Program-made: the position numbers and the translations under genes
Assembly (NCBI GenBank): GCA_037389465.1
Contig: JAZARR010000197.1
Span: forward strand, 5,690,501 to 5,754,500
DNA from: Baylisascaris procyonis
Taxonomy: Eukaryota; Nematoda; Chromadorea; Rhabditida; Ascarididae
Direction: 5' to 3'
DNA length: 64,000 bases
Notes under the pieces: model-generated
Databases searched by the model: none
What the model was told of the DNA's origin: nothing
What the model saw: only the letters and a program-made list of their open reading frames with translations
Shown: piece by piece, positions 10,908 to 22,961 of the stretch
Layout of the letters: every line of letters starts with the position of its first letter
How positions within the stretch are numbered: the stretch's first letter is position 1

Positions 10908-13133
10908 CCAACTTTACAGGCCGTCAGCTCGAAATATAAAAGGATAACATCCATCATGGAAATTTGTAAGAGGTACCCATACGACGTAAGAAACATATAC
11001 AAGCGATCGATAAACGTCTGAACTTCTTTCGTTGGTGTCAGAGTGCCCTATTCGGTATAGCATGGTTTTAAGTAGGTGACACAACTAGAGTTCGTTGCAA
11101 CAAATAAGTTTCATGTTTGCTAACTAGTAGTACCTTTATTCGCATAGTACCTAGATGAAAAAATGCAAATTTAATTGGAAGGATGCATTTCAGTTGATCT
11201 ACATGGGGGCAACCTTTTTAAGACAACTTAGCGAATTGGTATCCTTTTCTTATTTTCTTACGGCAAAAAAAAAATTGCTAGCACATTCTTAGAAAACATT
11301 TTGCATATGTAATAATACAGCTAACTCATATTTCGATGCGTTGAAAATAACAAAATAGAGAAAATTATTCAATGCGGTCAAGAATTCAAGAAACCGTATG
11401 TGGGTGGCGTTGATTGAAAGCTAAATCTGAAAATAAAACCCAAATGTTGGCTAAGTTTTTCGATTTCATAGTTAAATATTTCAGTCGACTGAGACATATA
11501 ATACTCTCTTTTTTTGCCTATTTTTTGCATAATTATTGCTTAGAAAAAAAAAATTCTATATTGAAATTACATCATTTTTATATGTCGTGCAGAAATCACC
11601 TCTTTACATCATATTATTATTTGTACATCGTGTCATCAACATTACGAAACAATGAAATCGCAAACAACAACCTTTCATCTTCCATAGAATTTCTGCACTT
11701 AATCCAATTGGGTTATTTGAATAGAGAAAAACTTTCGAGAGGAATGTTTTATCTATCAACTCAAAAAATTTAAGGATTTTTCAGCAAGTCAATTGTTGAT
11801 AAATGTATTGTTTTGCGATCGCTTTGAGTGATAAATAAATCTATTAATTATTCAACTTTCTTTTCTTTTTTCATAGAAAATTTTAAAATTTTTTAATAAA
11901 ACTACTTTTGACAAGCTGAGCAAAAGGTTCTTTTCTTTGTATTAAAAAAATCTATTTTTTTTCACTTGCTCAAATGCTCAAATCGAAGGACGAGGAAGTG
12001 ACAAAATGCAAGAGGAATGAAAGGTCGACGAATAATTCCAGAAAAAAATAAGAAACAATTGAGGCAGAAGTGATGATTTTATGCGCTACTGGCGCTGCTT
12101 TTTTTCAATGCCAATAAGTAGCGTGTTTGCCGGCCGATATCCGAGTATTTTCGAATTTCATTTGTTTGATCCGAACTGCATCTATTTCTGAAAAAAATTA
12201 TCGATGAATACCTTTGCTTATGCATATCTTTAATTCATATTCTATCTATAAATAAATTAATATTGCTTTAAATATATACCTGTCTATGCACCTATCGACC
12301 AATCATTGAAATACTTTTAAGCAAGTCTACTTAGCCGAAAATAATTACCATTTTTCATTTATTTAAAGAAGCAAGTCGGTAAATGTGACTTCTAAATCAA
12401 ATACGTATTTCGTTGATAATTTAGTCATTTCATAACTAGAAAGGTATGCAGTGCAAATTAGGAAGTTATATAGTGCATCAGGAATAATCACCTGCAAATA
12501 ATGAGCGAATTCAAAAACCGGATTTGTTCATAATTTCATTCGTGTTGTTGATTTTAGTAAAATCGATTGTCGTCTACATTGTTTGCGCACTTAACGAATG
12601 TATCTTTTAAGCAATAGAGCTTAAATGATCTGTACAAATGAACCCCAGGATTATGTGCAAATTCAAAAAATTTGACTCCTGAATCCATAATCATTAGCTG
12701 TGGATTTTTAGGTTTTAAAAAATATTCAAAATTCTAATAAAAAAAAACTCATGAAAACGTTGCAAAAACATCATCTTTGTGCAGTTCCAGTGAAATTCCT
12801 TCGGATGATATTCATGTGAAGTTCATTTCATTGTTAATTGACTGCATTACGTACCCAATAAATCAGCAATATTCGATGATTGTAGTCAAATTTTTGTAAG
12901 TATTCATTATTCCTAATGAATCCTCATTATTCAAAAAAATTCTCTAATGAGCGTCCTCGTTGAGAAGTACATTGTAAGGACGATTCAGAAATTATGCATA
13001 AAGCGAGAATTGCTTCGTTCCTTAAATACTAATATCGCTACCCGCCTAATCTCAAATTTCCACTGTTCACAATGACTTTATGACGATTTGTGTTGTTTAG
13101 CTTCAACGCACACTAACTATCATAAGGATTAGC

Positions 13134-13139
<6 letters not shown>

Positions 13140-13206
<67 letters not shown>
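13140..13206. repeat. (TA)n microsatellite
   Basis: About 67 bp of alternating TA with one TG interruption near the end. Confidence 0.95.
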
Positions 13207-14363
13207 CACTGGTATATAAAAAATGGTAAAGTGCCATGGATGCATATTATGAAAAGAAATGGTACAATAGTTCTTCACCACTAAAAGAATCCCGAGAAAT
13301 TGAAAATACAAGAGAGGTGATGAGATGTACCACGATGACATATCAAAGAACCATAATTTTGGGATGATATGCTAGATTAGGAAAATATGTAGTTTAAATT
13401 TTTCGAAAAAAGCTTCAACCTTTTAGGTTTAGTTCCGATATGAAATTTATAAGGAAAGCTTCTCTTTCTTTCCTTTATTTTTTTTTTTGAAATTTCATTT
13501 CTGACAAATTCATGATTCAATTCTACATCGAATATACCAATCCAATTACTGCTATTATTTGCTTCAAATTCGATATTTTACTTTTCGATCATTTTCAATG
13601 TTGCATTTTTAATATTAATTTGTCAATAAAATTAATACTTCAAAACCAAATTGTTGCACTAAGTAAATAAATATTTACTAAGAAATCTTATGATAGAGTG
13701 CTATAGTTGATTATTAATAAATCTTTTGTAAAAATTATTTCACTCGAGAAAAACAAAATGAAAGTGCAACTAAGCAATAAAGATCGAAAAAAAAAGCAAT
13801 GTAAGAAATGAAATTATCTTGGATATTGCCGTTCTTTTTTCTTGCAAATATGATTTCTTTCTCGAAAATAACAAATTTACAAGTGGTTGCAAATTAGTCC
13901 CATATAATGCCTCTAAAGTGCATTATATTTACCACTTCAATGAATCTTTTGATGCTCAAGCATTAGGCGTTGATTGCACTCAACCGGAAATGAATTGCTT
14001 TTTTTTGCAAAAATCCCATAATTGAGGTTAAGGCTAAATATTTTTGAAGTTTCGGTAGTTGATCTCAACTGTTAAAATCACCTTAGAAGTTGAATGAAGC
14101 ACGTTTCATTACTTGTAATTACTCATTTTTTCCACTTTTTTTATTTAATTACACAATTTTTTCATCTCATCTTCGATTATATTAATTTTTGCGCTTTTGC
14201 TAACAAAAAATCAACCTTTGCTTCATGGCTAGCATACAAAACACTAATTCACATTTAGGGAATTTCATTTATGATCTATGAAAAGAATAAAACGACAAAA
14301 AAAAAAACGGGTTGGTTTCTAGTATAGCGAAAGATTATAACATTTCCTAGAGTGGTGAGGTTC

Positions 14364-14394
14364 GGGTGGTGGGGTTGGATGGGTTGGAAGGGGG
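14364..14394 (+). other. Canonical G-quadruplex motif
   Basis: Four G-runs (GGG, GGGG, GGG, GGGGG) separated by loops of 4, 6 and 6 bases satisfy the G3+N1-7 rule. It sits within a purine-rich patch (about 14351-14420) that is strikingly GC-rich against its AT-rich surroundings. Confidence 0.7.
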
Positions 14395-15297
14395 AGGATA
14401 GCAGAGGAGGAAGAGGCGAAAATTCAGCCGATAATTTCAATTCAAACGAAATCGACGAAGATCATGCGAATTTTATGCCTTTTAGAACTAGTTAGATTGA
14501 TTAGTACCATAAATATGACAGCCACTACGGACAATATTCATCTTCCCTTGTATTTCCAAAGCTTTCTTTATGATGAACTTAAAGTAATAAATTTTTCGAG
14601 TATAAAGAAAATATTTCGAAATTAGAACGAATCAAACTTGACAGTGCAGTTTCCGCTTTTTTTTCAGTTTTAAAGAGAAATTTTTGTTTTTATAAAAAAA
14701 AATTTGCGAATTTCTCAAAACCTTTGAGTGCGACTTTACAGAAAAGTACTGCAATAATCTTTTCCGGTGTTTTTAGTGCAAAAATTGGAAATTTGTTATG
14801 TGCATTTCGATGCTAGTATCGTTTTGTTGAATGAGTAGTTTTAATAGATATATTTAACAGACGTATGACATAATAGTTCTTAGAAGGTTTCCATAATTTC
14901 CTGTACATAAGCTGTTTTAAAAAAAAGTTCTTTCCTATCAAACGTTGATGAAACTTCAAGGTGAGATATTCATACTTAAAGTAATAAGTAGATGTAATTA
15001 ATTAAATTTCAATTGGACCAAAGATCAAATTTCCAGAGAAAAAAAGAATAAATAAAAAATAATTTTTTTATTTTTTATTTCTTCTTTTTTTTTCTGCAAA
15101 TGTGATCTTTGGTCTTCTACAACGAATAGATTGAATATTCGCAAAAGATCATCTTTACTGTGCCATTGATCGACGATTTTGAAAGGGAATAAGCTTTCAT
15201 CATTTTTCATTAGTGTGACATCATCGTAGAAAAGAAGAAATCCTTATTCAAGAGGTTTTTTTTTCTGCTGATTGAAATGCACCTACGCGCTTTTTTT

Positions 15298-15530
15298 CCG
15301 TGAGAGAGAAGAAAAACTTGACAGCGCTGAAAAAAAGTGCAATAAAGCAATCCGATGTTTGTAAATTTTAAAAAACAATTCGGGAATTTTATTCATTGTT
15401 TCTCTTCTCAGCAAAGACATCCTTTCATCTTCCACGCAAAGATTATCGCAAAAAAACTTATTTTATTTAAAAAAAAAAATCATAAAGCATTAAAAAATTT
15501 TCATTCACTTAGGCGAAATATCAAGTAATT
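15298..15530. repeat. Direct repeat, copy 1 (about 230 bp)
   Basis: It starts CCGTGAGAGAGAAGAAAAAC and ends near GGCGAAATATCAAGTAAT. It matches 15786-16006 at roughly 85% by eye with small indels in the A/T runs. No coding capacity is recognised. Confidence 0.85.
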
Positions 15531-15785
15531 GGAGAAAGAAAAACTCATGCTATATTGTGCACAAACGATAAACGAGACAAATGCTTGCCCGCACAATGTA
15601 AGGCTATGTGCTATGAATATATGAGCGAATCTTAAATACGCATAAGGACATAGTTTTTTTTAAAATTGTTTAAACATCTTTTTGAAGTTACGACGAACGT
15701 TACGACAAACTTCTTTTTGACATTACAAATGTGGAATATTTCATTATAAGAATAGCTCAAAAGCAAATTGGAGCCGCCAAATTTT

Positions 15786-16006
15786 CCGTGAAAGAGAAAA
15801 AAAACTTGACAGCGCTGAAAAGTGAAAAGCAATTCGATGTTTGTAAATTTTTAAAAACAATTCCAGAATTTTATTCACTACTTCTCTCCTAAAAAAGATA
15901 TCCTTTCATCTGGCATGTAAAGACTATCGCAAAAAAACTTATTTTATTAAAAAAAAATCTTAAAGAATTAAAAATCTTCATTCAATTAGGCGAAATATCA
16001 AGTAAT
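15786..16006. repeat. Direct repeat, copy 2 (about 220 bp)
   Basis: It starts CCGTGAAAGAGAAAAAAAAC and shares CTTGACAGCGCTGAAAA, ATGTTTGTAAATTTT and TAGGCGAAATATCAAGTAAT with copy 1, in the same orientation. About 255 bp separates the copies. Confidence 0.85.
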
Positions 16007-19002
16007 AAGAGGAACTATAGACTAACATTTGCGTTCAGAACTACTGAAACTGAAAATTAATCAACGAGAAAGCCCTTTCTTTTCGGCTTTTTGGCCTTTA
16101 GCTGCTGCACATCTTTTTCATGCATCATGCCTTTTTCTGGGTTTTTGCATTCAACCACATTAGTAGGATTTCCCACGTTATGTCAGCGATTTGCTCCACT
16201 TCATTTTTCAATCCCTCATGGTTACGGATCATTCTACAGAACAAGGAGCTGCTTTCCTTTCATGACTGCTTTCGAGCGTCAGAAACCGTAGTAAAAAAGA
16301 AACATGACTCCAACTGCTCTTTGAAATCATTCAAAAAAACCGCTTACTCAACGAAACAATACTAACATCAAAATACATGCAAGAAATTTCCGATCTTCGC
16401 GTAAAAAACGTCCGGAAAATCAATTACAGCACTTTATTACAAAGCTCGAAGCAAAATTTCTGAAAAATTCGCAGTTTTTTCATTTGAAAAGAATAAAATA
16501 CTTATAAAGTTGGAAAAAAAAGTGGAAAACTGTACTAAAAATGCAAAGAAGCGATTTTAATTGCTGAAAATTGATAATGCTAATGTCATCTCGCCCAACT
16601 TTCGCGTAGCTCCTCAAAATTCAACATACATAACGCAAATCATCAACTTACTGGTACATCATCTCATTAGTGCTAGTTCCACTCAGTTGGTTGGCTTTGT
16701 TCATCAAAAGACGTATTGCATTACGGTTGCATTACAACTGACATCACTCGGCAGTAGTTCATTCGTAGAGTACTCGCTCGGTAAACGAAACTTCATGGGT
16801 TCGATTCATCAGCACGTGAAACTTTTATTGATCATCGAAAAATGAGGATTAAAATTATCCCTATAATCTCATCCCTCATTTCTTTGCGCAGAAATCATCA
16901 GTCGTTTGTTGCAACGTCTACTCTGCTTTATTAGAAAGATTGAAAAGTATGCGGCCGTTCGGTTAGTGTCACATCGATGAGTGCATAAAATATTCATATT
17001 GCGCAGGTTTATGCAAGCGTGCAAAGTGTCATACGAAGAAAGTTGCACAGATGCGTTAAAGGACACTACTTGTTTCATAGAGGAAGCGAGTTCGTTTCTC
17101 GATTTGCTTCATATAAACACTGCACTTAATTTGCATAAGTTAACTGAGCGAACTTTGCACCATTTATTCGAATAACTGCCGAAGTGAGGAGAATGAATTC
17201 AGAAGGTGAGTGAAAGATATAATATGTATAGAAAGTAGATTTCAGAAAGTTCGATAAGTGACAGATGACATAAAGCATTACTGTAAAAATTTTGCGTACT
17301 TTTTCAACAAGTATATATGAAAGCGTAAACTTAAGTTCACCAGATGCTCGCTGTTTATTAAAGTGATATGCGCTACTGGGAATTGTTTGAAAAATATTTC
17401 TTAATAAAGCACGTTGAATTAAGGCTGGCATCGGATTATTGCTGAGTTAAACGCACTTATGTCGATAGTGGACTGTTAATCTGAGTTGCACCTTAATAGC
17501 TAACTTATTTTCTCATCTATTTCCAAGGGACTAGACAAAAAAATAAGTGAAATTTAACACTTCCGCTTTTCTTGAGTATATTTTACTTCGGTATAGAAAT
17601 ATTTTAAGTTCATCGCATTTAATCACGTATTGCATAATTTTATCTTTTGCTACTATTTCCTTCTCATTTGAAGTAACATCGTTTTATTGACGCTATTTCT
17701 AAGAACGCACTAAATCACTGCATTAACATAATCCTTGATTATTATAAAGATGGATTGCCTTACTTCCTTTTCACTTCGCAATAAGGAGAAAATAGGCTGA
17801 AAAAATTGCTTTCGGCAACAATTCCTTCATCTATGGCTCTTCATTTAGGTTGCCCTCTAATGTTAGCTTAGAGAAGTGCAATGACTTTATTGGATGAGCA
17901 AAGAACAAAAATCTGAGCATAGAGAAATATACAGCCTAGCCGTAGCTATCTATTCGATTACCTTATGAATATTCCACTTCACGGATACTATAGAAATATT
18001 TTCAAAATTTGGGCTAATATTCAAAAAGCAGATATTGACAAAAATTTACCGCTCCATCCTAATTGGATCTTTGAATTTTTGAAATCTTACTCATTAACTT
18101 AAAGAAAAATAATCGCTGAAATTTTTAGATTTTCCTAAGTAAAAACTTTGAAATTCAATCGAATAAAATGATAGGTTGAGTAGCGCATGATTAATCTGGA
18201 GTTAAAAGGTTCACGATGCTATCGAAATTTCTAGCCGAAGTTATTAGTGTTGCATTTCACACAATAATATTCTCAATAAGGTTTGACGAATTTTCCTCTG
18301 AAAATCTATAAGCCATTGTACTTTAGTCTATTAGAATTCTTTATATACGAATTGTACTCATAAATTCTAAACAACCTTCCTATTCTCTTGAGTAGTGATA
18401 TAATTAAGCTATACGGTTAATTGAATCACACAAATGAATGTTCCCTTTTAGGAAATAAAACAACAATTATTTTTAATATAAATTTCGTCGTTCAAATAGA
18501 TCTCTATTGATAGCATTTGTTGTTTAATTTCCTCATAGAAATACCTCTTCAAAGATGGGCATTTTCTTTAACGATCAATGAATGATATTGGTGGTGAGTA
18601 GTGCCATTTAGGCGATGAAACGAATTCATAAAAGAATGTCATTTAAAATTTATGCCCCTAAAAGAATCGTCATATTACTTGAAATTACGTTTTCCCTTTA
18701 CATTCTCAACTAATTTCCCAAGAAATTTACCATAAGCGAAATTAATCGTAAGAGTTATTAGAGAAAAAAATATTATCTATAAACAGATTGAAAATTTTCT
18801 GTAATGGAAATTGATAAAATACGAAATTATTATGGAATTAAAATAGTCAATAAAATTTACTTTTGTATGAATGAATTTCTAAGCTTTAAGAGAGGTGAGG
18901 AGAAAAAAAAATTTTATGATAAATATTGAAAATCAAAACGACAACCCCTTTATAATAATTGTACTTCAACGACAAAATATAACAGTTATGAAATGATCTT
19001 CT

Positions 19003-19124
19003 GACGTTTTTCCTTCGTATTCTATGGCGTTTTTCCCATATATCTTATAGCGAGACTGCATTCTATATCACTTGACGCTTTTCCCATGCATTTTATGACG
19101 TCTTTTCTACGAAAATATAGCGTC
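19003..19124. repeat. Degenerate 24-bp minisatellite, about five units
   Basis: Units of 23-24 bp with the pattern GCGTTTTTCCCATATATCTTA repeat from 19003. The third unit is the most diverged and the last ends TATAGCGTC. Confidence 0.65.
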
Positions 19125-19750
19125 AACAAATTGGCTGCAAAAGAGAAACAGAACGACAAGATATTTATTCATTTTTCTATTCAAAAAGGGATCAAAATAG
19201 CAGTATATAATTTTTGTGATATTTTTATCGTCCTCTTTGTTCAGATTTTTTTTTTGGTAACGACGATCAAGAGCGAGTATCTCGAAAATTGACAGATGTT
19301 TGAGCATTAGTCCTATCCAAGTTGCTGTTTCATCTCTAATCACATTTTACTTTTATATCCGCTTATTTGCAATTGCGAACAACTGTTATTGCCATTGAGA
19401 GTATAAATTTTGGTTTTACAAAAATAAAAACATCATAGGAAATACAAAATTTAGTATGGATATGTATGAGATGCAAATTTCGATATGTTGAAGTAATCTT
19501 CTAGTTTGATCAATATGCAAAGAACAAAGAAACCTGATCAATATAATGCAATGCATATTGAAAAGCTCATTAATTGGCTTTAAACTTTTTTTTAATAATC
19601 GATGAAAAGATGAACACTCAAATAAAGCGTAATAAACACATAAGAAAATCTACAATAAAAAATTTGATGAGAATTAGTGGAAATGAAATGCAATAGAGCA
19701 AGAGTAATTGCAATTTTAAATGATTTTCAAAAGTGCACTTAAGAGATCGC

Positions 19751-19826
19751 TTTTATTTTTTTTTTTTTTTTTTGGGAAAAAAAAAGTGCGATTTGCTTAA
19801 TTCGATTTTCAAAAAAAAAAAAAAAA
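19751..19826. repeat. Poly-T tract followed by two poly-A tracts
   Basis: A run of about 22 near-continuous T is followed within 5 bp by nine A, then about 30 bp later by sixteen A. The opposite polarity allows a simple fold-back. Confidence 0.7.
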
Positions 19827-19889
19827 TCTATTCCATTATCACTTAAAGTGAAACTGATGTCTACATTTAAAAAATACCAACACATAAAA

Positions 19890-19947
19890 CCCAATTATAA
19901 CAAAAAATTATTGGTGAACCCAATTATAATAAAAAATTATTGGTGAA
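19890..19947. repeat. 29-bp unit, two tandem copies
   Basis: CCCAATTATAAYAAAAAATT and the following ATTGGTGAA are repeated twice in tandem with a single C/T difference. Confidence 0.9.
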
Positions 19948-20037
19948 CTTAAAAAATTGTCTGGAGGATTAAAAATGGTTCAGGTCAAAAGTTAGCAAAG
20001 ATTTCCGTGCTTATCAGATGAGGCGCAAATGCACACT

Positions 20038-20145
20038 CAGGTGCAATCTCAAGCAATTTGAAGCACAACTGCAGCTTCAGGCTCAAACTACTTGAAGCGC
20101 AACTATAGGACCAGGTGCAACCTTCGAGATGCAGCTACAGGCAAG
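20038..20145. repeat. Degenerate tandem repeat (34-40 bp units)
   Basis: Three units begin CAGGTGCAA, CAGGCTCAAA and CAGGTGCAA, with GAAGCRCAACT in the first two. The third is shorter. Weak but visible. Confidence 0.4.
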
Positions 20146-20161
20146 TCATGAAGAAGAAATA

Positions 20162-20340
20162 AAGTTGAGTATGACATGAGCACGATCAATGCAAAAATAA
20201 ACTTCAAAACTACATGCGTTAAACGCGTAAACGCTGAATATGAACGCTTTAGAGCCAGGTAGCACAATGGCAAAGTTTTGGAATGCGCATTTATTGAATT
20301 GCCATGAATTGAAAGAACGATAAACTAGCCACGAGGAATT
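20162..20340 (+). repeat. Diverged dispersed repeat, copy A
   Basis: Aligns with about 26710-26870. The ungapped core from GCGTAAACG shows roughly 60-65% identity over about 75 bp, including ATGAA..CTTTAGAG and ATGGCAA. No ends, target duplications or coding capacity are recognised. Confidence 0.4.
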
Positions 20341-22955
20341 ACCAAAAAATACTGCAGGTTCACAGGCTGCATTCGTAGTATGTCTCTGAAATGCATACAT
20401 CAGCATCAAATTATTATAACCATTTTTCTCCAAGTGTGTTTTGAAAATTGTTATGAAATTCAACTGTTTCATAAAATTTCAATGTTTTCGCACATTTTTT
20501 CATCGGCCTCGGTTCGTTCATCCACATTTATATCGCTAAAGGCACCATTTATCCCAGATAGCCATCACCGTTTCATCGCGTGAAACCTTTTCAAAGCACT
20601 CACAATGCATAAACCATTTGCAAAACTATCGCCATTATATTATTTCGTCGCATCTTTGCAATTCATAGCGATGAATACCCAGGTCGACTAGGATTCTTAG
20701 CTAACCTAATCCCTGAAATTTGTCGGGCTGTAGAGCAATCAGCATCATGAATCGTACTGGTCTTCATCTTTCCTCATTTTTCTTCTTTTTCACTACGAAG
20801 CTAAAAAATTGACATAAAAATTCTGTCATCACATAAAAACTGCTTAGCTGTAGCAAACGGCTATGTTTCCTATCTACGGCATAGATTAAGGCGTAATGTC
20901 AAAATTCATCGATACTATTGAATCGATGATCGCACTCGTGGCGGAGGGCGCCTAACTTCCATGCTCAATTAGTATATTTCAGTTATGATTCACTGCATGA
21001 ATAATGGGTCAACCCATAATTCTCTGCTTTACTGATCGTTGTGCGAAACGAAGTTATTCATTCGACTGCCAGCATTTTGCTAATTTAAAGGTAACGGAAA
21101 CCAACGAAGCATTTAAGGTTGACTACAAGAGACCGCTGCCATCAAAAGAATTTTTGGTGTTGCGTAAATGCGGCACCTGGCATCCATAACTGGAAACGAC
21201 CTTGCAGTAGGAGCGCTGAGGAATCGGCGATACTATTTTGATGGTGGGCGATCACTTAAATCGTACAGCTATTTGGATAATGAGCAGCTCACGTGTGTTC
21301 CGTGTAAGCGATATTCCAAGGCTTTGTGTGCCTCTATTAGGGACGACAGATTATAGAAAATCACTCGAGGGCTTATTAATGCAGCCGCATCGAATCGACG
21401 ATTTGGTTTCAGGTCAACCATGAAATCCTGTCCATCAGGGAGATTCCTATGTGTTCAACGAGCTCATTCACCAGCTGTATAGTTCTTGCTGATAGTGTTA
21501 TAGGCGACAACTTCTCTGCATATTTGGACTCAAGAAAAGCCTCTACATGAACTGTTAATCACCTTGTACAAATGCCTCAACCTCTTCCTTCTCTTTTGTT
21601 TCTCTTGTCTCTTCTTGTTTAAAGTTCCTGGAAACTCGGAGATTGTTTTGGATCACGAAAATCCACCGATTATTAGATGTGGTGGAGCGTTCATTGCGAG
21701 TTATCATAATGGATTGCATAGCTGTTTAGAAGCTAGTTGAAAGGATACGATTGCTAATATGCAAATTTCAGTAACACTCACACATATACATGGACGTGTT
21801 TACATTATAGTAATAATTGAAGAATCGATAAAAGAAGGAACGCAACAAAATTGAAATCGACTTAAGATTCCCAGCTGTTGCAATTTCGCCTAGTGAAACG
21901 CAGAAAAAAAAATCGAAAATGCACAGCTCTCCATATGAAAGGGATCGCAATAAAAAAAAGCATCGAATGGTGAAAAGCGATAATTTTCAAAGAAGAGAAA
22001 TTAAGTGGACACAATTTAATATTTAGGAAAGGTCAAATTTGAATATTTATCGAAATGAAAGCATTTCATCCTCATATTGAAGCATAATCGAAAATATAAT
22101 TTTATTGCTTTCATCACATAAATGGGATATATTGAAAAAAAATTTTTTTTTTTTGCAAGAAATATATATCAAAAAAACGAAAAATTTTTATAAGCTCCAA
22201 AGCTTATATCGGGAGCTTAACTGTTCATTTTAAACAACCATATATTTGATGAAAGTTTATAAGGAATGAGGACTCAGGTCATATAAAAAGTTTTAAAAAA
22301 GTTTTTTACTGGTGGAAAAAATGGTAAAGCAACGATGAAAAAAATTTGTGAGGCAATATATTTGATTGGATTTTCATGTTATTAATGCTATTAAGCAATA
22401 TTTTTACATCTCGAAGTTGTTAGTAATTTTTCGAATCCAATGGTGCAATACTGACTAATCGAGGATGTTCCAATTCGAGGCAAACGTCCAATTAGGATGA
22501 AAGGAGGAAGGAGGATATTATTATATTACAGCATATTTTTCAATTGTCTCATAGCTTCCATAATCGCCCATATTGTCGCCGTAACATATATGTATTAGAG
22601 GAGTGGCTTATGAAAAGGGTGCAAATAAATAGGAAAATATGATGTTTTGAAACAACTGCACTATAAATCTCGTGTGGGAATTTTTGTGTGCAGTGACGTC
22701 ATGCTTGAGTAGAATTCATATTGAAAGGAATTCTATGAATATTGTTGAAAGAAATTATTTGTAGTTTAACTCGTGATATGTTGAATAGGTAAGGAGGGAA
22801 AAATAATATATCAACTTTTACAAAAGATGTTTTGATCTATGAAGTGAGAAAACAATTATAGAGTAAATCATATAAAATCCATAAAGAGAACATGCAATTA
22901 TAAATTAAATAATGACAACGATTAAAGCTCATAAACTCACGCAAATCAAGTTGAT

Positions 22956-22961
22956 TTTATT
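22956..22961 (-). terminator. AATAAA polyadenylation signal for the GPCR gene
   Basis: AATAAA on the minus strand overlaps the stop codon of the predicted last GPCR exon and lies about 225 nt past the alternative stop at 23185, so it would serve either form. Confidence 0.45.

Larger units (their letters stand above)
6251..22956. other. Intergenic stretch, no supported gene
   Basis: I see no family-recognisable coding exon on either strand. Open frames here are short, AT-rich and lack plausible splice contexts. I looked specifically on the minus strand for myosin motor motifs (P-loop GESGAGKT, switch II DIAGFE, the NEKLQQFFN helix, SH1/SH2 region) and found none. The stretch holds a DR1 motif (7307-7319), a G-quadruplex motif (14364-14394), a 230-bp direct duplication near 15.3-16.0 kb and several tandem repeats listed separately. 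Confidence 0.6.

Noticed and set aside
16765..16822. tRNA-like string (GTAGAG...GGGTTCGATTC) on the plus strand
   Set aside because: The D-stem pairs only by wobble, the anticodon stem has mismatches, and the T-stem after the loop reads CATCA instead of pairing with ATGGG. At best it is a decayed tRNA-derived fragment.
6251..22956. Myosin motor domain hidden in small exons upstream
   Set aside because: No reverse-complement trace of the P-loop, switch II, actin-binding or SH1/SH2 motifs was seen, and the minus-strand open frames there look random. A formal translated search would still be decisive.
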